Assembly (NCBI RefSeq): GCF_037975245.1
Contig: NC_092569.1
Span: 14,158,501-14,222,500 of the forward strand
Length of the DNA stretch: 64,000 nucleotides
Direction of reading: 5' to 3'
DNA from: Apostichopus japonicus
Lineage: Eukaryota; Echinodermata; Holothuroidea; Aspidochirotida; Stichopodidae
Below, one piece after another: positions 21,833 through 44,300 of the stretch. Numbering within the stretch: the first letter of the stretch is position 1; each line of letters begins with the position of its first letter. A program made the position numbers and the translations under genes. A model generated the notes under the pieces. It saw only the letters and a program-made list of their open reading frames with translations, did not search any database and was not told the DNA's origin.

Positions 21833-22541
21833 GCCATTGCATAATGAAATGTACTATTCTTTTTTTTTTATTCTAACCAGGTTCGTGTGGGTGTGGGGGG
21901 GGGCTTTGTCATGACCCCACTGGCTATGGGCTTGCATATAATATCAACCCAAGTTTAGGTGAAAGACGAGTTTAGCTACATATCAAAGTAAAACATACAC
22001 ATGACGTTTAAATCCTTGTGACTTTCATGATATTTTATTCCTGGGTATTTCCTGGATATCAATCTCACATAGCAATTATATAGACAACAAAATCTACATT
22101 TTTCAAGTTGTTTGTGCCTAAATGTTGACCTCATCAACGAGTCATTCAGAAAGTTTTCCAACGTTCAGGCAGTATTATTTAGAATTAATGTAAAGTATAT
22201 CTATCAAACTTTTAGGTCTTCCTTGTTGTCGTTTTGTGGTGGTTAACATTAGAAGGACATATATGCTGTCCTGCTAATGTGCAGTTTATGTGTTGTCCCA
22301 CTAAGGTATTGTTTTTATATAAAACACACAAAGTGGACACGATTTTGGCCCAAAAAAATGTATATCTTACAGCTTATATTGGAACATCAGATCTGACTTA
22401 AACTATAGTGTTATGATCCCCAGAGGACTGAATGACGGATGAATCTTGCAACTGCGTGTTTTTTTGTGAACCCTATTACTAATATACTAAATTGTACAAT
22501 GTACACTTTTAGACGATGTCCGTCTAAGGTGCGATTAAGTG

Positions 22542-22542
<1 letters not shown>

Positions 22543-22633
<91 letters not shown>

Positions 22634-22662
22634 TGTGGCCTAAAAGGGCATATATATGCGGC

Positions 22663-22698
<36 letters not shown>

Positions 22699-22699
22699 G

Positions 22700-22755
<56 letters not shown>
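22543..22755. repeat. (AT)n microsatellite, interrupted
   Basis: Two long AT tracts separated by a short unique segment (about 22629-22665). Tyr-Ile frames on both strands are repeat artefacts. Confidence 0.95.
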
Positions 22756-22759
<4 letters not shown>

Positions 22760-23199
22760 TATAGAAACATTATTAGACTGACCACACGATTGAGTTCAAA
22801 TGCGGCTGTATTTCTAGTTCAATGTGACCTTTCTGTTGGATTTAATGACGTACGGAACAAGGAAACCGTTTATGTCTGACTCAACAGTAGTGCATACAAG
22901 CGCTTCTACTTTGTTGTTGCTACTTTCGTAAAACAAAAATTGTATGTACGTGGTGAGGTTCTCAAGAAACTCTATAACATTAACGATTTATTTAAGTCTG
23001 AACATTACGCCAGAATATTATACTAAAATAACAGTTATGCTGACACGAAATGCAGGCACAGCTCCGCATTGAACAGCGTTAGACTTAATACTTATTGACG
23101 TCCACTTTGAAAACAATATCATTCTGGTTTATGAATATCAATCTGTTTTCTGACGGAGTCAAATACTGATCAATAGTGCAGTATTTGTTATCACGTTAC

Positions 23200-26346
<3,147 letters not shown>

Positions 26347-26834
26347 CTTCAAGTCGTAAAAAATACTTTCTTTTAAGCTAAATTTAAGCTAAAATTGCGA
26401 AAATATTACCTCGTTTTGTGAGTAGAGTAACCATATAGGACAGTTTATGTTGAAGTAAATGCCACCCTCATTGAAGTAATAAAATATATCATAAAAGCAA
26501 TTAGGGTATACTCTGCAGAATTCGATATTGCAGCCAGTTGTTTTGATTTCTCTGATGTATTTGCTTAAACATATAGGTCAGATCAAACACTATACTTTAC
26601 AGATACATTTTGCAACAGGATATTAGCCAATTAAGCAGAGAATAAGCAGTATCAGCTAAATAGCACAGCTTTGTTCAAGAAAGGAGGGTAGTCTTCTTAA
26701 TTATACAAATTCGATACACTTTTGAAATTACGTTACGAAATTACGTTACGAAATTAACTGTTTTCAATACTTAGTAATATTATTGAAGCTCTAACGATCA
26801 ATAATTTGGAACAATAGTTGAGTAGGTCCAGCTT

Positions 26835-27345
26835 CTTTCTAGCCTATTTCGCTCCACTGCAGGAGGAAGGCCTCTTCATCGATTTTCCAATTTCATCTGT
26901 CCTGTGCTCTCCTTTGCCATAGAACACCTGTAAATTCTCTGAGTTCATCTGTCCATCTTCTACTCTGCCTGCCTCTCCTTCTGACACAATTTCTTGGGGT
27001 CCAGTTGGTAATTTTCTTTGTCCATCTGTTATCATGTTGCCTGGCCAAATGGCCGGCCCAACGCCATTTCTTGACTTTGATTTCCTTTATGATGTCATGG
27101 ACATTGGTTTTCTCTCTTAAGTTTTGGTTGGTTACTCTGTCTCTCCTTGTGACTCCAATCATGATTCTTTCCATCGCCCTCTCTGTCACTCTCAACTTCT
27201 TTTCCAGTTTTTTCGTTGTTGTCCAGGTCTCCGCACCATATGATAGTACAGGAATTATGCACTGGTTGAAAACTTGTTTCTTCAGTGATGTTGGAAGGTC
27301 CTGGTCACGGAAAATGAAGATTAGTTTGCCAAATTTGACCAGCTA
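26835..27345 (-). mobile_element. LINE 3' fragment (C-terminal end of reverse transcriptase ORF)
   Basis: The minus frame reads RVTERAMERIMIGVTRRDRV then KVKKWRWAGHLARQHDNRWT, and upstream pieces QCIIPVLSYGAETW in another frame. These are hallmark motifs of the C-terminal region of common invertebrate non-LTR elements (RTE/jockey-like craft). Frameshifts and 5' truncation make it a dead copy. Confidence 0.75.
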
Positions 27346-28700
27346 ACAACATGTAATTGCTTTCTCTGAACCTTCCGTCAAGGAAACATATTGGCAAGTG
27401 GGGAAAATTACTTCTCAGTTATTAAATATTGCACTAGAAACATTTCTTTTAATGTGAAATATCATCTTCGGTACATCATCATCAGTATAACTATCAACAT
27501 CAGAAAATCATCCATGACTAGCCAGATACACCTTGTATGTTTTCCATTAAACTTTGGTTATTCGTTTAAGTCGTTAACATCACCCACCACCCCCCACCAC
27601 CCCCCCCCCCCTCCCCCGTCTAACCCACCCCACGCACCAAAACAACTGTTTTTGGAGATTTTCTTCTCATTCCTTACTACTTAATTAGCGTTATGAGATG
27701 AGAAAGATCTAGACGGATATTATTTGAATCTCTTTTTGCTACAGCGTAGAGAATGGAACTCTTTCAAGTGTGTACTACTATAAAGAATTTATTGATTTGA
27801 GTATAGGTTAATCTCCCCTTTTCCATCGTTCATGTTAAATCTAAAAACAAACGGTTTTGGGTTGAAGAAATTGCCATATTGACTAAAATGTGTAGTAGCT
27901 CAATAACTACTTGGATTCCATGTCTTTAAAAACCAAATAGGCAATCGATGGACTTGCAGGTTTCATCCCATATTTGGGTATAGGACCAGTGTTATCGTCA
28001 CCGATAACTTATTTTTTTTTTAAAAGGAGCGTCTTTACGTAATTTGTTTGTATGTGTCCTCTAATGCATCATTTTACAAAGCTTTATATTATGTCTTTCG
28101 GTCTTTGGGTTGTTATTGTTACAATAGCTTTGTAATGTGTTATTTGTTATTGACTTAAATTTGTTCATTTCTCCTACTTTCACAGTACTTTTATGGCACG
28201 AGTGCGAAATAAAAGGAACAAATCGGTCCCGTCAAACGAATCCTAGCTCGTTATTTAGAGACACATACAGTGAGAACCAGTATTGAGGTCATCACTTTGA
28301 CTCATAAAGTTTAAACTACATCAGCCTTGAATTTGAATGCCATCTATTCCTTTGATATTTTATGTCAGTATGCATCAAGCTTTCATAGAAACAGCTCATT
28401 CAAACAGTCATGTCTTCATACCTGGTATGACACTTTCAGATATGTTATCATCTTGGCATATGCATTATAACTGGAATAACAACTTATTTTTTTATCAAAG
28501 TAAAATTTGCAGCAATTTTGTTCATTTTGTACTGTAGTCTTACAACAATACCATTGCGTTCCGCAAGACAATATAGACTGTTAATTGCGAGTAATAATGT
28601 CGATTCAGTACACCGGACCATCAAACTAGAGGATACCATCAAGGGGTCTGAACTGTAGCGCCTGACCTAGTGTTAGTAAGAAACATATACATATATAGTA
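27346..28700. other. No gene supported; pyrimidine tract near 27585-27630
   Basis: A C-rich stretch with CACC and CCCC runs is the only notable structure. The short open frames lack splice context or recognisable motifs. Confidence 0.4.
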
Positions 28701-28705
28701 ACATA

Positions 28706-28734
28706 AATATATATATATATATATATATTCATAA

Positions 28735-28800
<66 letters not shown>

Positions 28801-28811
28801 GTATATATATA

Positions 28812-28906
<95 letters not shown>
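28706..28906. repeat. (AT)n microsatellite with interruptions
   Basis: AT tracts broken by GT and TTC/AAA variants. The overlapping Tyr-Ile frames are not genes. 28907-29640 holds no gene; an AATAAA on the minus strand (29310-29315) could end gene A. Confidence 0.93.
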
Positions 28907-28909
<3 letters not shown>

Positions 28910-29644
28910 AAAAATGAAAAAGTACACAAAGATGACTAATATAAATACTTATTTATAAATACTTATACTTATAATTATTTTTTAATCATATTTACTGAAA
29001 ATTTAACAGCCTACTACTAATTTACAAAGCTATGTGATGCTATCAGAATAAACTGAGAAAACCTTTTTGTTCGATTTTGAGATGATTTCATAACAGTGAA
29101 GGTAATCAGCTTTAATCAAAGAGTTTTAATCCACACTATGAGGTGGAAGCTTTTCCCTTTGAAATTGTGTACTTTGCTTTCTTACATATGATTACTGAAA
29201 CCAAAAACGAGTCCGCGCAACAAAATCGATAATTCAAATACATTATTTACATTCTCTGTATCCTCTTTTTGTGAATAGGAGGAGGTAGTAGCCTTTTCAA
29301 CTACAACTTTTTATTTATATAATTATAATCTGCTGGTCTGGAGAAACAAGACTCAACCCACTTTGATACGATAATGTGATATATAACTGAGCCCTGAGTA
29401 ATAACCCTTACATTTTAGTTCTTCGTATTCTTAGCTTCAAGTACGTCGTACATCATATAACCTGAATATAATCGAATTAAGTACATTACTCTTCTGTAAG
29501 CAAAGCCGTCGTAATCCTCTCCCTTCGCCATTTATTACCCCTAGCGATTAAAATTAGACATCCATCAAATATGGCAATTTTTTATAGATCCGTGGATACA
29601 CGACTTCACAGAAGAAATGGTCGCGAACATCTGATAGTCGAGCC

Positions 29645-35272
<5,628 letters not shown>

Positions 35273-38200
35273 CTTTTCTCAATGTTTAATACTACGCATT
35301 TATGCAGTTCTAAGTTTTCTGAATAATTCCTTGTTAAGTTCATCAAAGTACTAAGTAACTTTTAACATCTTCGTGTAGCTACACAGACATATCGTGTGAA
35401 GGAACAACTCACATGATTAACGTTCAGCGTTTTTGTTAAGAGTCGATTCTCCAAAAACGAGAAAGAAAATGAAAAAGCGTTATTGATCGGAAAAAAATTG
35501 ATGTTGTTTTCGTATACACAATTGAAGCCTTCTTCTATAGAATTATACGCACAAACACAATATTAGCAATCTTTATATAATATAAAATCAATAAATAGAC
35601 CTATTTCTTTTCAATTGGAAAAATTTGATATTTATTAATTTTTAAACTTGTGGTTAGTGAAATTTTAGCATGAAATCAAAAGCCATTACACTAGAGCATC
35701 AGGTTCCTGCCACTCAAACCATATCCCCTTGTGGAAATTTTGCATCAGAACGAAAAGCAGTGCAGTGTCGCGTGGTTCGTTCTCTCTCTTTTAGTGACTC
35801 TGTCCCTGCCTCATTCCTCCGGGCGTATGACAAGCCATTTCATTTTTTATTCGATATTTGATGATATCAACAATTTTTTCATGCTATCAGCAACCATTTG
35901 CTAATCGAGAAGCAGTTTGGCCGATGTTTTGTTCAAAGTAGATAAAAGACTATACAAATAAGATTGTTTCCTCTGAACCAGCGATGTATCAATGTCCTAA
36001 CTTTGCAAATACCTCAGAGCTTGGCGAGGTTTGGAATCCCTGTTATTGTTCAATATATATTTCAAAATGCATTTTTTTTTTCAGGCTGACTGATATTACC
36101 ACCCCACCCTGGAAATTTAAGATCCGTGTAATTCATCCTCACATTCATCCTCACCATTCAACAGTCTTCCCTCCCAAAATCCAGCAGCCGTTTGGCCAAT
36201 GTTTAGTTCAAACTAGATAAAAGGCTATAGAAATTAGATTGTGTTTTCGAACCCGATATCACTTTACATTGAATGGCCATTAATTTGCTTGTCAGGGCCA
36301 CATAGACCCTTACCGAACAGTGGCCCATAGATCACAAAGGTCCCCTAGAATCTTGGGTTTTGTTTTTCTGTTCGCTTCGCTCACAGTTAAATGTTGTACG
36401 CTTCTTAGCTAATATCATCTGGAATTATTGTTCTCAAATTTTGAACCTTGAACCTTGGCTGCTTGGGCGCCGCTAAGTTTCACCTGCCACGTACCACCTG
36501 ATAAAAGTTGCCCCCTACCATTCGATTGATCCCTTTGAATCCCCCCCCCCTCCTTAATACTAACCATTTCTTTAGATTTCTTGCTTGTCAACACGTAGGA
36601 AATGCGATTTAACCACACGATGTGAAGAGAATGAGGAGACATACTAGAATATTCTTTTTGGGATGTTGAGGGTTGAAAGGACAATGTAGGTCAGAGGCGA
36701 AATTAACACAAATGTAATGCCTTGCATGAAACAACAGTGGTTCGGTAAAATCGTTTTTCTCTAAACCTTAATATAAACTATACGCAATTTAGAGCAAAAT
36801 GTTATTTCTAAGAACAGACGATCGTCACACGTTGTTTTTTCCTGCACTAGGTCTTGAGTCCGACTATTTTTGTATTAAAAAAACTCCATAAACTTTGCGC
36901 ATGCGTTAAAGATAACTATTTTTATAATGTTGTATTTTAAGAGAACAACATTAAATGTTTCCTTGTTTCAAAGTAGCAACTTTCAGGGAAGTTTTCGTCA
37001 CCAACAAAATATTACAAATTCTAATACAGAAAGTCAGATAATAATTCCTGTGCTGCGCTGTTCCTCAAAGGTACTCTGTCCAGTTTTAACCAACTACATG
37101 TGAGCATATAAAAGGGTTTTTACTAGAATGTTACATTGATTTTCATGTAACAAAAACCAGCAATGAAACAACCCTTGAGCCCATTCAATGTGTCTATCAT
37201 ATACATTTCTTCTCCTTGTGTATTGCTATGTATTTATTTTAGTAGCACCTAGGGAAAGAATGTTTTTCAGGTCAGACGGATGTAATACTTGTTAATTACA
37301 CTAACAATGGTTAATAGTTTGAAACTCGATGATAATGATAATAATGATTGACTTTTGACAGTGTTTGTTCAATTCAAGATGGGCTTATTAAAGCGAGGAG
37401 GAGGGAAGTCCAGCTGCATAGAAACAACATCGTGGAAGATCTTTTGAACCTATAAATATACCAAGACCCATAGTTATCTTTGAGAAACCTAAAGGTGACA
37501 TTTGAAGGTGAAGAGGGGGAGGGCACGGGGCCTCACCAAGGAATGATGACAAGGTTATGAAAGGAAGTCATCAAAGAATACTTACTAGGGGAGCATGTTT
37601 TTGTTCCAAACTTTCCCCTCCATCGTTGTAGAAGGGAGAGAGCAAATTTGACAGCAACTGGCAGAGTACTACTGACCCATTCGGCAGCACTAACAGAAAC
37701 ACTGCCATGCCGTGTTGCGATCATTTCGATGATGTTGGAAGAGGTTGACACAGATTACATCTTGGAGTATTTCCTCCTAATTGTATGTCGGAGGGAAAAA
37801 AATGTTTAAAGCTCTATAGGCCTTTCAGTTACTGTCTAATGCAGAATTAGAGATTCTTGAAACATTTGTTTGTGATACAAGACCTCATCTATTTAAAGGC
37901 AGAAATGAGAAGCGATGGATTGCACACCACCATCAGTATTATAAAAGGCCGTGCATGCCTTATGAAAGGCCATGCATTCCATATTTATTGTGTTTAATGA
38001 TCTAATGAAAATAAAGTACCCAGATACTCTGGCTGTTGAACACGAAAGACCGTCCCCGGTATACTCTATAGCATGTTATTATTGGATTCTCCCGGGTCTT
38101 TGTACACCTTTTCTAAGATAAACAAACAAAGGCGTGCCGGCATACGGATGATGACGCATCGAGTCGAAAGTACAAAAGCAAATTCATATGCTACACAACG

Positions 38201-38293
38201 TAATATGTACAAAGCGTGTAACATGGAATATGTCATGTATATGCATGTATATCTCTCTCTTGGATCCTATTTTATTTCCTCGTAACTGAAAGG
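35273..38293. other. Intergenic stretch, low-copy repeat pair
   Basis: Between the divergent starts of gene A and the death-domain gene. agcagtttggccgatgtttt..ttcaaa near 35910 recurs diverged near 36186 (gcagccgtttggccaatgtt), each followed by a gataaaa-g-ctata block. A GCGCATGCGT sits near 36898. No coding exon that I can support. Confidence 0.4.
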
Positions 38294-38338
38294 ATGTCAA
38301 CGGCTGATGTCGACAAAGAAACTCGACCTCTCTTACAG
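38294..38338 (+). CDS. Death-domain gene exon 1: cytosolic N-terminus
   Basis: ATG after aactgaaagg; it reads [15 protein letters not shown] and ends CAG|gtttga (phase 0). D/E-x-x-x-L-L is the acidic dileucine endosomal sorting signal of many type II membrane proteins. The donor is not optimal. Confidence 0.6.
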
Positions 38339-41300
38339 GTTTGAATCATTACGTTATTTCGTTATTAAAAATGATATTGATCTGTTGATGAAACTTTAAA
38401 CACCATTTCTTCTCTCATAATTTTCCTGTTGAAGTGGTATGGTTTCATAATGCACATAAAACTATATGGCTTTCACCTACGTTTGATCACCATGCTATGA
38501 TACATTTGTATTTTAGTTAGTATTTTAGTTTGTATTTTAGTTAGTAATAGTTGACTCAAGTATGGTAGTGAATCTTCTGTAAAAACATTTACTATGACGC
38601 CAGGCAGACCGTAATAAAGAATAGACTTTTCGATTAGCAACCCGTTTGTATTATGTGTGCCGTTGACACGGATGTTTCAACAATGTGTTAAGCTTATAGT
38701 GTACGTCTGAAATATAAACTTCTTATTAATGTGTCGTTAACAATATAACAAATCCATTAACATCAGTTTACTTGGCGATTGGCACGTATTGGAATTGAAT
38801 TTTGATTTCATTTTATTCTGATATACAATCAAAATATTAATATTTATCATATCATTGTCACATCAATATACATTTTACACTTATATATCATTGCGTCAAA
38901 AAGACATTTCATAACTGGATAATAAATTACGCTGATGACTGCATCAACACGTACATGTCTAATGAATCTTCGCCTGTATTATTAACGACGATGCTAGCGC
39001 CGTTGATTATTCAATATTAATAACCAAAATAAGCTAAAATAAATATTAAGAAGACATTAACATTGCCATGGAAAACAAGTTGTAGAGCCTGAAAACCAGT
39101 TGTTTCAAGTTAAGTCCACGGTTTAAACTTTCGGGTATATCGCATAATCATGCAGATAGATATGTTGTCTGTACACAAGGGAGTGACACATCAAATTCAT
39201 ATGTCACCGTTGCACTGCTCATTTCATCATCATTAATTACTGTTTTTGATGAGAGTACTGTACTTTGTCCCTCTTTGTTAATGATTTGTGTGTTTTAATT
39301 GCATTAAATAATGACATGCAGTAGATTACAAACACCGTAGAAGTATGTGGTTTATGCGTAGATACACATTATTGCTTGTAGATACTGTATGAGGTTTAAA
39401 ATCGCAAGATATCTGAAAAGGGGCACACACGATGTCAAGATAAAAGTTTGGATGATCTGAAAACATGGTGAAGTATCAACATAAACATTGAAGTTGAGCT
39501 CCATTCGTGGTATGTGGACACTGCTTTTGGTCAAATTCAATAAGGTTCAAACTATTCGAACCCTGTGTAAGATGTTTGTTTTTGATTTTTTTTTTGTGGA
39601 AATGTTAAAGTGGTCACAGTCTGGAAACCGCTAAACATAAGGGTTAATCTAACCTTGAAACTGTTATAAACGTACGTTTGTTATTTATATCCACCTTATA
39701 GCAATCCCCTCCTTTTAAGTCTTATTTGGTCACTTGATGTTAGTAGAGGCAGGGACGTAGCCAGGGGGGGGGGGGCAACTGCTCCCCTCCTTCAGTGTCG
39801 AAAACATATTAAAAACTGTTTTTTTTTTCATTTCATTATATATTTGATCCAATCAAAAAGCAGTATACAACAACAAAGTACGAAACACAAAGCGGATCAG
39901 GATAAACAAAAGGAAACCAAATTCCTGTAGCCCGAAGGCCTGTGCACCCTTACAATAAGAGACTTAGAACTAAAATAAATATATAATATTCACAAATAAA
40001 CCATAAGAAATATAAGAATTTAAAATGACAAATTACACATGTGATAAAGATAAGAAATGTTCCTTAATATTGCACACAAATGACTGGTAAGAACCACAAG
40101 AGCAAATACCTGGTCTCAGGGGGAAGTTCATTCCAAATCCTAGGAAATTGGTTCAAAACATTCATTGTTAAAACATTTGTTCTTGCAAAAGCATAATTAA
40201 AAAGTAAATTACGAGTGTGACGGGAATTTACAGTGACGTTGATGTAACAGGCTCAGTGGCGACTATCGTTCGACAGTTCTTCCTGTTTTGTCGTTGTTTT
40301 ATTGGGATTTGACTATCCGTCTTGTGATATTTGTCTAACATGTTTCAAGCAAAACATGCTGAGTGTCGTTTTACGTGGTTATTTCTTGTGTTTCTGTTGT
40401 TTCTACTTTTTTATGGATGTGTCGGTAGTGATGATCGTGTAACTAGGCCCATCGTCTATTCACGAACTGCACTGTATCAGTTACGCCACAATGGCCTAGG
40501 CCCAAAGCCGGCTGACTATTAGCAATACCCTGGGGAGATAAAGGGACGTAGGCGAGGTAGAAGTGGTGGAGTACGTAAGAGGAACAGGCGTAGGAGGCAC
40601 AAAACGTCACTACCAACAGTAATATTTGGGAACGTAAGATCTATTCAAAATAAAGTGGACGAGCTGAAGGTATGTACTCGATACTTCAACGAATACCGGG
40701 AGGCCAGCTTTATGTGTTTTACGGAAACATGGCTCTCAGAAAGTGTGCCTGACAGAATCGTTGACATCCCATATTATACACTTGTTCGTGGAGACCGTAC
40801 TACCGAATCAGGAAAATCAAGAGGAGGGGGTCTGTGTTTTTTTCATTAATGATAGCTGGTGTAAGAACTTGTCTGTAAAACAGAAAATATGCACCCCTGA
40901 CATTGAAAGTTTGACTATCGGTCTTCGGCCATTTTATCTACCAAGGGAATTCACACAGATCTTAGTTACGGCTGTGTATATCCACCCGAAAGCGAATGCT
41001 GACAATGCTCGTAATCAATTGAAAGCAACGATTAATCGCATTGAAAATTCCCACCCCGATGCTGTTAATATGATAATGGGGGACTTTAATCACTGCAAGA
41101 TTGACGATCTACTGCCTACTTATACACAATATATTGATCTGCCTACAAGGAATAACACTACACTGGATTTGTGCTATGGTAATGTTAATGGAGGTAATTA
41201 CAAAGTAAAAACTTTAGCTCAGCTTGGTGAACAAGGAAGCTGTTGACCAATTGCGTGGGTGTTTTGAGTGCACGGACTGGAATGTATTTGATGATCCAAA

Positions 41301-44300
41301 CTTACAGGACACTGCAACAACTGTTACTGAATATATTAATTTCTGTGCTGATCTGATAATCCCAAAGAAATCGTTTCGCATTTTCCCAAATAGCAAACCG
41401 TGGCTATCCAAAGAGTTGAAATCCCTAGTGTATGAAAAGAAAGCTGCATTCTCAAACGGGGATTTTGATCTTGTAAAGGCAAAACAGCGGGAGATAAAAA
41501 AGGAAGTTAAGAGATGTAAAAAAGAGTACGGAAAGAAATTGGAAGATAAATTTGAGGGGGGTAATTCGAAAGCAGCCTGGCAAGTGATGCAAAGTATAAC
41601 TGGTTATAAAGGAAAACATAAAAGTGGACCGATTAGAGATGGACAAAAACTGGTTAATGACTTGAATGATTTTTATTGTAGGTTTGATGTGAGTAGCGAT
41701 ACATTGGTTAATGCAGGAATTGATACAAAATTGAGGAATAGTCTCAATTGTGCTAACACTGGTAGTGACAGAGTTATTGTAAATGAAAATGTTGTCAGGA
41801 AATATTTTTCTAGTGTTAAGATAAATAAAGCCACAGGCCCAGACGGGGTCCAAAATATGTTAATAAAAACATGTAGCTCTCAGCTAGCGCCAGTGTTCAC
41901 TCCGATTTTCCAAAGAACACTTGATGAGGGCGTTATTCCTGAGATCTGGAAAACCTCAATCATAATCCCGGTTCCTAAAACAAAAGTGGTCTCATGTTTA
42001 AATGACTACCGTCCGATATCACTCACGTCATATATCATGAAATGTCTGGAAAGGGTGGTACTAAAACTTCTTCTAGCTGAAAAAGGTGTTTTTATAGATG
42101 AAAATCAGTTTGCCTACCAAAGCAAAAGAGGTGTAGATGACGCAATACTTGTTTACCTGCATGGGGTCTTGAAGCACTTAGACCAACCAAAAACGTCTGT
42201 GAGGTCAATCTTCATTGACTTCTCGAGTGCATTTAACACTATTAAGCCCTATATATTAGTACAAAAACTGTTAGACATGCAAGTGAACTATAACATCGTT
42301 CTTTGGGTCCTCAATTATATGCGTTGTAGACCTCAGATGGTTAGAATGGGTGATTTCAGATCTGACCAGTGTGTCATTAGTACGGGTGCCCCCCAGGGAT
42401 GTGTGCTTTCACCAGTGCTGTTCTGCTTATACACAAATGATTGTAAAATATCGAGTGACCAATGCAATATTATCAAATATGCTGATGATACCGTGCTGAC
42501 TGGTCTTCTTTATAATAATGACAGCTCTGCCTTTGTTAGTGAAGTACAGAAGTTTGTTGGTTGGTGTAAAAGTAACAGTCTGATGTAAAATATAAATAAA
42601 ACTAAGGAACTAGTGTTTGATTTTAGGAAAGGAAATATTGTCCACGATCATGCCATAATTGATGGCAAAATAGTTGAGAGGGTAGAAAGCTACAAGTACC
42701 TGGGAACGTATATTGACAATAACTTAATTGGAATGTTCACACAAAGGCTGTTAAGGGTAAAGCCTGCCAACGACTTTATTTCCTTAGAAAATTAAAACAA
42801 TGCAGAGTTAATTATACCATCATGAAATTATTATACCAGTCAATCATCCAAAGTGTCATGATGGCCAGTATTATATGTTTCTTTGGCAGTATGCCGAAGA
42901 AGTACAGGGCAGAGCTGGAACGTGTTCGGAAGTTAGCTGAACGTTGCATTGGTTCAAGTCTTCCGTCACTCTCAACTATATATGAAGAGAGTCTGTTAAA
43001 GAAACTAAAAAAATATAAAAGAAGATCACACACATCCATTTCATAGTCATATCATTTTCAACAGATCCGGGATACGATTACAGGTGCCCAATGCTAAAAC
43101 GTCCAGGTTCCGTAATTCTTTCTTACCTGAGGCAATACACTTATTTAACTCGCGTGCAAAGCGACTTGGCCACAGTGTGTGATTTGTCACTTGCAGCCCT
43201 CTGTGCTGCCTCCGTTACTGTTCTGGTTCTGCTTATTTAGTTTTAACCTCGTAGCTGTTCACTTATAGTTTACTTATTGTATGATTGTGTTTGTATTCAC
43301 TAATCTTTTATGTTTACTTTCGACGGGAAATAATTTCCGTTTTCTGTTTTCTGAAATGGACAATTTATTTTCTATCTATCTATGTTTACAATAGCAGGAC
43401 AAGAAAATTTACCAAAAACGCACCCTGTAACAAAAACAACCAAGAGAAGTTTATATCGATAAGTAAAAGAATACCAACCAGGAATACTTAAACGAGTGCT
43501 ATACTCCATTTTTTGTCTCCTTTGTCCTAAAATAAAACGAGTTGCACTCCTCTGGACCCCCTCCAGTCTACCTTCATGAGTCTGATTCTGGGGTCCCCAG
43601 GCAGGTAAACCATAATCTAAAACAGGGACCACCAAGGATTTAAAAAGCATAAGACGAACCGTGCTGCTCAGACCAGCTGAAACAGAACAAAGGAACCCAA
43701 TAAGTTTACGGGCTTTAGAAGAAACAATAATCAATGTTACCATTCCAATTTAGTTGACTATCAAAAATAATTCCAAGATATTTGTGAGAATGAACTTTGT
43801 CCAGCAGACTTCCGTTAAGGACATAGTATAAATAAGTTTTACACTGCTAATACACTGCGATAACGATATTTGTTTTTAGGACACTGTATATATGGCTGTC
43901 TTACAAAATATGAAAGTTGATATTGTCCATCAGTTAAGTTCGTCAAATGTATTTAAGTCCAGACATTGGACAATAAACAAGAATCACCCTACTGGAAAAT
44001 TGTAAAAGAGCACTTTGTTTGTCTTTCTGATATAATATGTAAGAAAAAAACATGTAAAATACTTCACGCAGGAAACAAAATTTGCTGAAAATATGATATC
44101 ATATGATCACGATAAAACTTACAAAACATTGCACCAGATCATATGTAAGGAACTTAAAATGTTCAAAAATATCTCGAACGGGGGGTGCACCCCTCCCCCA
44201 TATCAACCGCAAGATTCCACTCCCCTTCAAATTCCAGACTACGTCGCTGAGTAGAGGTAAACTCTGAAGCCTTGTAAATACAATTAAGAAATAAAGTAAT

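Larger units (their letters stand above)
39750..44249. mobile_element. hAT-like element with 8-bp target duplication, split by nested LINEs
   Basis: Ends cagggacgtagccagg (39750-39765) and, in reverse, cagcgacgtagtctgg (44249-44234) match at 13 of 16 positions and begin CAG as hAT termini do. Both ends are flanked by agtagagg (39742-39749 and 44250-44257), an 8-bp direct repeat as expected for hAT insertion. No transposase is visible; most of the interior is LINE sequence inserted later. The whole lies in intron 1 of the death-domain gene. Confidence 0.7.

Noticed and set aside
22411-22785. Long Tyr-Ile repeat open frames (also at 711, 24976, 28706, 34251, 52181)
   Set aside because: Pure translation of (AT)n on both strands; no start, splice or family evidence.
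27005-27346. Plus-strand 113-codon frame
   Set aside because: Antisense of a LINE reverse-transcriptase C-terminus read on the minus strand.
41224-42588. Reverse transcriptase as a domesticated host gene or diversity-generating system
   Set aside because: It is flanked by a LINE endonuclease and LINE C-terminus in the right order, with frameshifts and a nonsense codon; an ordinary dead LINE.
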